Assembly: GCF_900101045.1 (NCBI RefSeq)
Contig: NZ_FNFN01000002.1
Coordinates: forward strand, 806,001-870,000
Source of the DNA: Nocardioides sp. YR527
GTDB lineage: Bacteria; Actinomycetota; Actinomycetes; Propionibacteriales; Nocardioidaceae
Reading direction: 5' to 3'
DNA length: 64,000 nucleotides
Below the pieces are notes generated by a model that had not been told where the DNA came from, did not search any database, and was given only the letters and a program-made list of their open reading frames with translations. This document shows positions 17,018 through 24,221 of the stretch, in pieces. Position 1 is the stretch's first letter, and the number at the start of each line of letters is the position of its first letter. The translations under genes and the position numbers were made by a program.

Positions 17018-17089
17018 GCCGAGACGTCACTTACGTCGGTCGAACCGGCACCTGGATGCCATCTCGGCCGGCGGGGGTGACGCTTCGGC
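17018..17089. repeat. 72-bp element with imperfect terminal inverted repeats, second copy of the copA-type repeat
   Basis: Begins GCCGAGACGTCAC and ends GTGACGCTTCGGC: the same B and A' words as in copA (13361 and 13399), here as outer ends 72 bp apart. It lies directly between the rplI terminator and the end of the DinB-like gene, with the right end overlapping that gene's stop codon. Confidence 0.75.
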
Positions 17090-17664
17090 TAGAACTTGTT
17101 AGCGATCTCGGTCAGCTTCGCGACGTACGCCGGCCAGTCGTACTCCGAGGGGATGTTGTCGCCGGGTCTGCGCCAGCCGACGGCGCCGTCCGCCTCTTCG
17201 CGGAGGATGTCGGCCTGTCCACCGTGACCGGCGAGGTCGGCGAAGAGGTGCACCAACATCTGGTGGAGGGTGACTTCCTCGTCGCCCCAGTGGGGTACGT
17301 GGCCGACGGCATCCAACGCCAGCGCCTCGATCGTCTCGTCGCCGTGGGCGATGACCCGACGGTAGAGGTCGATGATCCCCTCGATCGACTCGTCCTCGGT
17401 GGCGTACCAGTCCGCCTGCGGATCGACCTCGAAGACCTCGTCCGAGACCAGCTCCTCGGGATGCGGGAACGGACGGCCGAACGTCGCGCCGAGATAGACG
17501 GCCTCGACGCCGGTGACGTGCTTGATGATGCCGAGGAGGTTGGTGCCGGTCGGCGTACGCGGCAACCTGGCCTCACGCTCCGGCAGGTCCTCGACCTTGG
17601 AGATCAGCGCTTCGCGACGCGCATCGATATAGGTCTTCAGGGTGCTCTTCGGGTCCGCGGGCAT
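17089..17664 (-). CDS. DinB/DUF664-family protein
   Basis: 191 residues, four-helix-bundle DinB-like. Histidines positioned as in the family's metal triad are visible: LGIIKHVTGVEAVYLG near residue 50 and LHQMLVHLFADLAGHGGQADILR near 145-165, the typical C-terminal motif. Members are thiol S-transferases or unknown metal proteins; the substrate here cannot be told. It is a single gene convergent with rplI. The stop codon lies in the terminal repeat of the 72-bp element, so the last residues may have been altered by it. Confidence 0.8.
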   Translation of the reverse strand: MPADPKSTLKTYIDARREALISKVEDLPEREARLPRTPTGTNLLGIIKHVTGVEAVYLGATFGRPFPHPEELVSDEVFEVDPQADWYATEDESIEGIIDLYRRVIAHGDETIEALALDAVGHVPHWGDEEVTLHQMLVHLFADLAGHGGQADILREEADGAVGWRRPGDNIPSEYDWPAYVAKLTEIANKF

Positions 17665-17812
17665 GCTCCGACCTTGGCCCCAAGCCGGGTTCGGCGCAAC
17701 CGAGTAACTGGGACCGGTTGTCCCGAAACCTCATCGAGACCCGAGGCCGATCTATAACCTGTTCTCTTGCGGATCATCGGGGATCCGCTGGCGGCCACTC
17801 GGGAGGTCCCCC

Positions 17813-18139
17813 ATGTTGACCCATGACAACGGAGCCGTGCTGGGGAAGCTCGAAGAGGTCAAGCCGCACTCCAGGTGGATTCTCGGCGAGACCCTCGAGG
17901 TCATGTTGCACAACGGCGTCGATCGCCCTGCCGACGTGGCGGCGCGGATGCAGGTGCCGGCGTCGACCGCGGCCTACCGGGTCCGCCTTCTCCGAGAGCT
18001 CCTCGGACCGGACCTGCACGATCCGGCCCTGAGGCTGGCGATGATGCGGGCGCTGCGATCAGCGCTGCCCCGGTGGCGGGTGGAGGCGGCGTACGCCAAG
18101 CGGCGCCGAGCGCAACGCAACCCGGACACATGTTGTTGA
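17813..18139 (+). CDS. Orphan PucR-C-terminal-type helix-turn-helix protein
   Basis: 108 residues. The segment ILGETLEVMLHNGVDRPADVAARMQVPASTAAYRVRLLRELLG has the arrangement of the PucR C-terminal HTH (L..TL..YL..G....AA..L.VH..T..YRL..I). It lacks the sensory part of PucR regulators and is small enough to be only a DNA-binding module. GGGAGG precedes ATG 17813. The C terminus is basic and ends NPDTCC. The next gene on the strand encodes a secreted protein; two hairpins separate them, so co-regulation is uncertain. Confidence 0.65.
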   Translation: MLTHDNGAVLGKLEEVKPHSRWILGETLEVMLHNGVDRPADVAARMQVPASTAAYRVRLLRELLGPDLHDPALRLAMMRALRSALPRWRVEAAYAKRRRAQRNPDTCC

Positions 18140-18153
18140 TATGAACGAAATAG

Positions 18154-18231
18154 TGCGGCTCCCTGGTCTGGACCAGCCCGCACCCGCCGACCCGCTCCTA
18201 GCGTGAACGTCGGCCGAGACCCTCGGCCGAC
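18154..18231 (+). repeat. Two hairpins between the HTH gene and the secreted-protein gene
   Basis: First: GTGCGG...CCGCAC enclosing CTGGTC/GACCAG (18154-18183). Second: perfect 10-bp stem GTCGGCCGAG/CTCGGCCGAC with 3-nt loop (18209-18231), ending 22 bp before the ATG at 18254. Neither has a T-run; the second may affect translation of the secreted protein. Confidence 0.65.
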
Positions 18232-18253
18232 CCCACCACCAGAGGAGCGTGTC

Positions 18254-18925
18254 ATGACAAACATGTCCAAGCTGGCCAGATTCACCGTCGTACCCGTCGC
18301 GGCGGTCGCCGCGATCGGCCTCGCCTCACCGGCAGCCTTCGCCGCCTCGAGCTACAACCTCAGCGCCGGGTCCGCGGCCGCCGGATCGAGCGTCGCCTTC
18401 GGAGCACAGGGGAGCGGCATTACGTTCACCGACGTCACCGCGGGCGCCTCGGTCACCTGCAGCGGCAGCTCGATCTCCGGCACCGCGACCCCGGGCACCG
18501 CGATCAGCGGTACCGGGATCGCGGCCCTCGACGGCTCCAGCGTCTCCTTCTCCGACTGCACCGGCCCGGTGGGGATCGAGTTCACCGTCACCGGATCCGG
18601 CACCTGGTCGCTCGACGCCACCGGTGACACCGACGCGAACGGCTCCACCGCCGGCAACATCAGCGGGGTCTCGGCCAGGGTCAGCGGATCCGGTTGCTCC
18701 TTCGACGCGGCCGGCTCGGTGGCCGGCGCCTACGCCAACGGCGACTCGTCCGGCACGCTCACCCTCAGCGGTAGCGAGCCCACCTTGACGCTGTCCAACG
18801 TGTCCGGCTTCCTGTGTGGTGTCGCCGGGATCTCGAACGGTGACCAGGTCTCCTTCGCGGCGACCTACGCGGTCAGCGCGACCGACGCCGCCAACAACCC
18901 GATCCAGGTCACCAGCAACCCCTGA
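18254..18925 (+). CDS. Secreted Ser/Thr/Gly-rich protein of unknown function
   Basis: 223 residues. Sec signal peptide: basic start, hydrophobic VVPVAAVAAIGLASPAAFA and an AFA|AS cleavage site near residue 31. The mature part is low in charge, rich in Ser, Gly, Thr and Ala, with four cysteines (TCSGSS, FSDCTG, GCSFDA, LCGVAG) that could form two disulfides, and repeated beta-strand-like segments, suggesting an extracellular beta-structured protein. GAGGAGCG precedes the ATG. I do not recognise the family; it resembles actinobacterial surface proteins without assigned function. Confidence 0.75.
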   Translation: MTNMSKLARFTVVPVAAVAAIGLASPAAFAASSYNLSAGSAAAGSSVAFGAQGSGITFTDVTAGASVTCSGSSISGTATPGTAISGTGIAALDGSSVSFSDCTGPVGIEFTVTGSGTWSLDATGDTDANGSTAGNISGVSARVSGSGCSFDAAGSVAGAYANGDSSGTLTLSGSEPTLTLSNVSGFLCGVAGISNGDQVSFAATYAVSATDAANNPIQVTSNP

Positions 18926-18945
18926 TGTCCGGACCGATCTGAGGA

Positions 18946-18987
18946 CTGGCTGGTCGCCGGCGGGCTCAGGCGCCGGTGACCAGCCAG
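18946..18987. terminator. Long hairpin between convergent genes
   Basis: Arms CTGGCTGGTC (18946-18955) and GACCAGCCAG (18978-18987), extended inward by GCCGGCG/CGCCGG pairing. It covers the stop codon of the MATE gene and lies 20 bp past the secreted-protein stop. Confidence 0.65.
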
Positions 18988-20339
18988 CGGTCGCTCCGCG
19001 CACGGAGCGTCAGCACCACGAATCGGGCGCCCATGAAGCCGACGGCGAAGGTGATCCACACCCACACCAGCCCACCGCCGAGGGCGACGGCCAGGGCGAC
19101 GAGCGGGACGTACGCGACGAGGGTCCAGACTCCGCCCCAGGCGAGATAGCGCCCGTCGCCGGCGCCGATGAGCACCCCGTCGAGCACGAAGACGACGCCC
19201 GCGATCGGCTGCGCGATCGCCGCCACGAGCACCACCGGCACCAACAGATCCCGGACCGCCTGGTCCTCGGTGAAGAGGGCGCCGAGGAACGGTGCGAGAG
19301 CAGCCAGGAGTACGCCGGCCACGACCCCGATGACGACGCCCCACCACACCATCCGGGCCGTGATGGCTCGGGTCTCCCGGGTGTCGCCGGCCCCCAGCGA
19401 CCGCCCGGTCAGCGCCTGCGCGGCGATCGCGATCGCATCGAGCACGAACGCCAGGAACGTCCACAGCGTGAAGGCGATCTGGTGGGTCGCCAGCGCCACG
19501 GCCTGATCGCCGACGGCGAGATGGGTGACGGCGTACGTCGTGACGAGCAGTGCCATGCGCAGCGTCAGCGTGCGGACCACGAGGGCCACGCCGGCCCGCG
19601 CGGAGGCACGGATCCCGGGCGCATCCGGGCGCAGCGGCACGCCCTGGCCTCGGGCGGCCCGCACCACGACGTACGTCAGCATCCCGGCCGCCAGCACCTG
19701 CGCGATCACCGACCCGATCGCCGAACCGGCGATGCCGAGCCCGGCGCCGTAGACGAGGGCGAGGTTGAGCACGATGTTGAGCACGTTGGCGACGACCGCC
19801 GCGACCAGTGGAGTCTTGGTGTCCTGCAACCCACGGAGCACACCGGTGGCCGCGAGCATCATCAGCAGCGGCGTCACCCCGAGGACGGCGATCCGGAGGT
19901 AGGTCGTCGCGGGGCCGACGACCTCGTCGCCCGCGCCGACCGCCCGGCTGAGCGGCTCGGCCAGGACCATCACCGGGACAGTGACGACGACCCCGATGAT
20001 GACCGCGAGCCAGATCCCGTCGATGCCCTGCCGGAGCGCACCGGCGGTGTCGCCGGCGCCGATGCGGCGGGCGACCGATGCTGTGGTGCCGTACGCGAGG
20101 AAGACGCAGAGACCGACGATCGTCTGGAGCACGACGCCCGCGACGCCGAGGCCGGCGAGCTCGCGGGTGCCGAGGTGGCCGACGATCGCGGAGTCCGCGA
20201 GCAGGAAGAGCGGCTCGGCGACGAGGGCCAGGAAGGCGGGGATCGCGAGCCGCCAGATCTCCTTGTCGAGGCCTCGGCGGTCGGTCTTCGAGTAGTTCTT
20301 CGCATCCGCCCGGCTCGTCACGTTCTCAAGGTTAAACAC
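18966..20339 (-). CDS. MATE-family (DinF-like) multidrug/cation efflux transporter
   Basis: 457 residues with twelve hydrophobic spans arranged as two six-helix halves: IWRLAIPAFLALVAEPLFLLADSAIVGHLG at the start and the matching LRMALLVTTYAVTHLAVGDQAVALATHQI in the second half. GLQDTKTPLVA and ALTGRSLGAGD are typical of the DinF branch. It probably exports drugs or redox-active compounds driven by H+ or Na+. GTG 20339 has no clear ribosome site; the GTG six codons later is an alternative. A DinF-like gene next to dnaB is common in this bacterial group. Confidence 0.9.
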   Translation of the reverse strand: MFNLENVTSRADAKNYSKTDRRGLDKEIWRLAIPAFLALVAEPLFLLADSAIVGHLGTRELAGLGVAGVVLQTIVGLCVFLAYGTTASVARRIGAGDTAGALRQGIDGIWLAVIIGVVVTVPVMVLAEPLSRAVGAGDEVVGPATTYLRIAVLGVTPLLMMLAATGVLRGLQDTKTPLVAAVVANVLNIVLNLALVYGAGLGIAGSAIGSVIAQVLAAGMLTYVVVRAARGQGVPLRPDAPGIRASARAGVALVVRTLTLRMALLVTTYAVTHLAVGDQAVALATHQIAFTLWTFLAFVLDAIAIAAQALTGRSLGAGDTRETRAITARMVWWGVVIGVVAGVLLAALAPFLGALFTEDQAVRDLLVPVVLVAAIAQPIAGVVFVLDGVLIGAGDGRYLAWGGVWTLVAYVPLVALAVALGGGLVWVWITFAVGFMGARFVVLTLRARSDRWLVTGA

Positions 20340-20377
20340 CGCCGGCGCGGGGCGTTGTTCAGGGCAGGTGGAAAACC

Positions 20378-20623
20378 TGTGGAAAACGTCGTTGCGGCGC
20401 TATGTCGACAAAACGCCCAACGGGGTACGACGATCTCGGCGTTGAATCCCGGTAGGCTGCCAACTTTCTTTCGTCCACAACCTATGGACAACAAAGTCGC
20501 AGGTCAGAGTGGCTTTACCGATCGGGCGACCCTAGTTATGCACAGGCAGTTCCCCAGGCTGTTCACAATGACCCGGGTGTCGTCCACCGCTATCCCCCGG
20601 TTATCCCCAGGGCCTGTGGATAA
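20378..20623. promoter_or_regulatory. DnaA-box cluster upstream of dnaB
   Basis: Within the 452-bp gene-free stretch 20340-20791. Sites matching TTATNCACA or actinobacterial TTGTCCACA with at most one mismatch: TGTGGAAAA (20378, reverse), TCGTCCACA (20471), TATGGACAA (20483, reverse), TTATGCACA (20536, exact), CTGTTCACA (20559), TTATCCCCA (20601) and TGTGGATAA (20615, reverse, exact). The last two form a palindrome. Probably DnaA binding linked to dnaB control; the rest of the stretch holds the dnaB promoter region. Confidence 0.65.
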
Positions 20624-20791
20624 CCTGCTGTCGCCGATGTGGTCTGCGACGTAGGGTCGCGGAGACTTGAGGTGTCGTCCAGGGTGGGCCCAGGACTGTG
20701 GGAGCAGAACTGTCGGTGCCCACCCGTAGCGTGGGACCGAATCGACCGAGATCACGCCGCGACGATCCGCAGACCACGGAGGGGCAAGGGA

Positions 20792-23356
20792 ATGAGCGTC
20801 ACTGAGACCGGCTCGATGGACGGTCCGGGCGACTTCCCGGAGCCGCCGTTCGAAGAGTGGGGCGACGGGCCCGCGGCGTACGAACCGGGCAACGCCCCGC
20901 GCGCGGTCAACGACCGCACGCCACCGCAGGACATGGCTGCCGAGCAGGCGGTCCTCGGCTCGATGCTGATCTCGAAGGACGCCATCGCCGACGTCTCCGA
21001 GACGCTGCGCGGCACCGACTTCTACCGCCCGACCCACGAGTCGATCTACGACTCGATCCTCGATCTCTACAGCCGCGGCGAGCCCGCCGACATGGTCACC
21101 GTCGCCGACGACCTGCGCCGCAAGGGCGAGCTGGAGCGCATCGGCGGCGCCCCCTACCTGCACACGCTCGCCTCCAACGTCCCGATCGCCGCCAACGCCG
21201 GTTACTACGGTGAGATCGTCCGCGACAAGTCGGTCTTGCGCCGCCTGGTCGAGGCCGGCACCAAGATCGTGCAGATCGGCTACGCGGGCGAGGGCGAGGT
21301 CGACAACATCGTCGACGAGGCCCAGGCCGAGGTCTTCAAGCTCACCGACAAGCGCTCCGGCGAGGACTACTCCCCGCTCGCCGACATCATGGACGGCGTC
21401 CTCGACGAGATCGAGGCGATCTCCAACCGTGAGGCCGGCCTCTACGGTGTCCCCACCGGCTTCGCTGACTTCGACGAACTCACCAACGGCTTCCACGGCG
21501 GTCAGATGATCATCGTCGCGGCGCGACCCGCGATGGGGAAGGCCCTCGCCCTCGATACGCCGCTCCCGACCCCCCAGGGTTGGACCACGATGGGCGAGGT
21601 CGCGGTCGGAGACCTTCTGTACGCAGCCGACGGCCGCCCGACCCGAGTCGTCGCCGCCACCGAGGTCATGGAAGAGCGGCCTTGCTACGAGGTCACCTTC
21701 TCCGACGGTTCGACCATCGTCGCCGACGCGGATCACCAGTGGCTCACAGAGACTCGAGCGGCGCGCAAGTCGAAATGGGCCGCAGACAATCACTACAACC
21801 GAGCTCGCAACCAGCGAATCTTTGCCGACGTCGTCACGACGGCGCAGATCGAGAAGACACTGACCGTTGGCGCCGACGAGCGGGCGAACCACGCGGTCCT
21901 CAACGCGTCGTCCCTCTCCGCGGACGACGCCGAGTTGCTGATTCCGCCGTACGTCCTGGGTGCCTGGCTCGGCGATGGACATAGCGCTGGAACACGTATT
22001 ACGTGCGAGACAGACGAGATTCCGATGCTCATCGAAGGCTACGGCCTGCACGTCGAGCACCGCGGGGACATGCTCTACAGCATCAAGCTTGCCGACAACC
22101 CGGACGATCACGGTGGAAGGTGCGTGTCGTGTGAACGTGCGGCCACAACTCATCGTTCGAGGTGCGTTGCGTGCCACGACGATCACGGCACGTTCACGGC
22201 CGTCCTCCGAAAGATCGATGTGCTCGACAACAAGCACATCCCCACCGACTACCTCCGGGCGTCCGACTCACAGCGACGCGAGCTCCTTGCAGGGCTCATG
22301 GACACTGACGGGACTGTCGTCAAGGGCGTCGGGGCCTGCCAGTTCGCGGTGACCAACAAGCGCTTGGCAGATGACGTCTACGAGCTGATCGTCAGCCTCG
22401 GTTACAAGTGCGGGCGCACGACCAAGCAGGTCAAGGGCCGTACCGAGGAGTCATCGACTTGCTACATCTTGAACTTCTCGACCGTCGATGATGTCTTCCG
22501 TCTGACCCGCAAGCAGCTCCTCCACAAAGAGGAACGGCCAGAGAGCACCGCACGAATCGGTCGGCGCTACATCAAGGCTGTGCGAAGGGTCAATAGCGTC
22601 CCCGTACGCTGCGTGCAGGTCGACAATGAGGAGCACCTCTACCTCGCGGGCCGCTCGATGATCCCGACCCACAACTCCACGCTCGCGCTCGACTTCTGTC
22701 GCGCGGCCTCGATCCACAACAACCTGACCAGCGTCTTCTTCAGCCTGGAGATGAGCCGCTCCGAGATCACCATGCGCCTCCTCTCGGCGGAGGCCAAGGT
22801 GCCGCTCAACCACATCCGCAACGGCAACATGTCCGACGACGACTGGAACAAGCTGGCCCGCAAGATGGGAGAGGTCTCCAGCGCGCCGATGTTCATCGAC
22901 GACAGTCCCAACATGACGATGATGGAGATCCGATCCAAGGCCCGCCGCCTCAAGCAGCGCCACGACCTCAAGCTCATCGTCATCGACTACCTCCAGCTGA
23001 TGAGCTCCGGCAAGAAGGTCGAGTCCCGCCAGCTCGAGGTCTCCGAGTTCTCCCGCCAGATCAAGCTGCTGGCCAAGGAGCTCGAGGTCCCGATCATCGC
23101 GTTGTCCCAGCTCAACCGTGGTTCCGAGCAGCGCGCCGACAAGCGCCCAGCGGTCTCCGACCTACGTGAGTCGGGCTCGCTCGAGCAGGACGCCGACATG
23201 GTCGTCCTCCTCCACCGCGACGACGTCTACGAGAAGGAGTCGACCCGCCCCGGCGAGGCCGACGTGATCATCGCCAAGCACCGCAACGGCCCCACCCGCG
23301 ACCTCGTCGTCGCCTTCCAAGGCCACTACAGCCGCTTCGTCGACATGGCTCACTGA
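20792..23356 (+). CDS. dnaB: Replicative DNA helicase DnaB, interrupted by an intein
   Basis: 854 residues encoded; 476 after splicing. N-terminal domain: PPQDMAAEQAVLGSMLISKDAIADV. The P-loop is split: IIVAARPAMGK (ending Lys250) is followed by a 378-residue intein, and the reading resumes at STLALDFCRAASI (Ser629). RecA-fold motifs follow: VFFSLEMSRSEI, LKLIVIDYLQLM, ALSQLNRGSEQR, DLRESGSLEQDADMV and the C-terminal R-finger region. ATG 20792 is preceded by GGAGGGG; the frame runs upstream to 20639 without DnaB-like residues. It unwinds DNA at the fork with SSB from the nearby operon. Confidence 0.96.
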   Translation: MSVTETGSMDGPGDFPEPPFEEWGDGPAAYEPGNAPRAVNDRTPPQDMAAEQAVLGSMLISKDAIADVSETLRGTDFYRPTHESIYDSILDLYSRGEPADMVTVADDLRRKGELERIGGAPYLHTLASNVPIAANAGYYGEIVRDKSVLRRLVEAGTKIVQIGYAGEGEVDNIVDEAQAEVFKLTDKRSGEDYSPLADIMDGVLDEIEAISNREAGLYGVPTGFADFDELTNGFHGGQMIIVAARPAMGKALALDTPLPTPQGWTTMGEVAVGDLLYAADGRPTRVVAATEVMEERPCYEVTFSDGSTIVADADHQWLTETRAARKSKWAADNHYNRARNQRIFADVVTTAQIEKTLTVGADERANHAVLNASSLSADDAELLIPPYVLGAWLGDGHSAGTRITCETDEIPMLIEGYGLHVEHRGDMLYSIKLADNPDDHGGRCVSCERAATTHRSRCVACHDDHGTFTAVLRKIDVLDNKHIPTDYLRASDSQRRELLAGLMDTDGTVVKGVGACQFAVTNKRLADDVYELIVSLGYKCGRTTKQVKGRTEESSTCYILNFSTVDDVFRLTRKQLLHKEERPESTARIGRRYIKAVRRVNSVPVRCVQVDNEEHLYLAGRSMIPTHNSTLALDFCRAASIHNNLTSVFFSLEMSRSEITMRLLSAEAKVPLNHIRNGNMSDDDWNKLARKMGEVSSAPMFIDDSPNMTMMEIRSKARRLKQRHDLKLIVIDYLQLMSSGKKVESRQLEVSEFSRQIKLLAKELEVPIIALSQLNRGSEQRADKRPAVSDLRESGSLEQDADMVVLLHRDDVYEKESTRPGEADVIIAKHRNGPTRDLVVAFQGHYSRFVDMAH
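21542..22675 (+). other. Class-3-like intein with LAGLIDADG homing endonuclease in dnaB
   Basis: 378 residues, 251-628 of the DnaB precursor, inserted between Lys and Ser of the Walker A motif. The first residue is Ala (ALALDTPLPTPQGW), not Cys or Ser, and the class-3 W-C-T triplet is present: Trp317 in DADHQWLT (block B), Cys607 in VPVRCVQVD (block F), Thr626 in IPTHN (block G), with terminal His627-Asn628 and +1 Ser. Two LAGLIDADG-like motifs (VLGAWLGDGH, LLAGLMDTDG) flank a CxxC...CxxC knuckle (RCVSC, RCVAC). Codon use is less GC-biased than in the exteins. Confidence 0.9.
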
Positions 23357-23434
23357 GGCCCAGCAAACTGACCCGACCGGCACCGGTCAGGAAAACCCGT
23401 CGCTGGTGTCCACCGCATCGGCAACGATGGCCGC

Positions 23435-24181
23435 ATGGTGCTCACCATCTCTGTCCTCGCCGACCGACCTGATCTCGCCGAGGCGATGTGGGACATGCCC
23501 AGCTCATGGCCGGAGTTCATGCGTCAGGATCCGATCGGGGGGCTCTACTACGGCAACGTCGAGAGCCGCTTCAGCTCGTTCGTGCTGGTCGCCCAGGACG
23601 AGAGCGGCCAGGTCGTCGCCTGCGGGTATTCGATCCCCTTCGTCCGCGGCAACCGCGAGGAGCTGCCCGACAACGGGTGGGACTTCGTCATCCGCGAGGG
23701 CCTGCTGGCGAATATCCGAGGCCAGGAACCCGATGCGATCTCCGCGGTCGAGATCGCAGTTCACCCCGACCACCAGGGAAGGGGAATCTCGGCACAGATG
23801 CTCGGCGCGATGCGCGACAACGCCGCCCGGCACGGCTTTCCTGAGCTCGTCGCGCCCGTACGTCCCAGCGCCAAGACCGACGCCAACGAGCCGATGTCCA
23901 CGTATGCGACCCGGGTTCGCGAGGACGGTCTCCCCGTCGACCCGTGGCTACGGGTGCACGTACGAGCCGGCGGGTACATCGAGCGGGTGGCTCCTCGGTC
24001 GATGGTCATTCCCGGCACCCTGACGGAGTGGCGGGGATGGACGGGGCTGCCGTTCGACAAGACGGGCCCGGTGCTGGTGGAACGCGCGCTCGCTCCGGTG
24101 CACTGCGACCTCGACCACGATGTCGCTACCTATGTCGAGCCGAACGTGTGGGTCGTACACCGCACCGGCGCCCCGTCGTGA
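23435..24181 (+). CDS. GNAT-family N-acetyltransferase
   Basis: 248 residues. The acetyl-CoA-binding motif A is clear: ISAVEIAVHPDHQGRGISAQML (V-x-P-x-x-Q-G-x-G). Preceding strands (FVLVAQDESGQVVACGYSIPF) fit the GNAT core; the C-terminal about 90 residues (after RVREDGLPVDPWLRVHVRAGG) are longer than in minimal members. Substrate unknown. Stands alone between dnaB and the large secreted protein. Confidence 0.85.
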   Translation: MVLTISVLADRPDLAEAMWDMPSSWPEFMRQDPIGGLYYGNVESRFSSFVLVAQDESGQVVACGYSIPFVRGNREELPDNGWDFVIREGLLANIRGQEPDAISAVEIAVHPDHQGRGISAQMLGAMRDNAARHGFPELVAPVRPSAKTDANEPMSTYATRVREDGLPVDPWLRVHVRAGGYIERVAPRSMVIPGTLTEWRGWTGLPFDKTGPVLVERALAPVHCDLDHDVATYVEPNVWVVHRTGAPS

Positions 24182-24221
24182 GTCGACGGAACGCCGGTGC
24201 GGCACGCTGCCCGATCTAGCG

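Noticed and set aside
20378..20623. Chromosomal origin oriC
   Set aside because: DnaA boxes are present but dnaA, dnaN and a DUE are not adjacent; in related bacteria the origin lies beside dnaA, so a dnaB-linked DnaA region is the safer reading.
20639..20791. Extended N terminus of DnaB from GTG 20639
   Set aside because: The extra 51 residues have no DnaB similarity and ATG 20792 has a good ribosome site.
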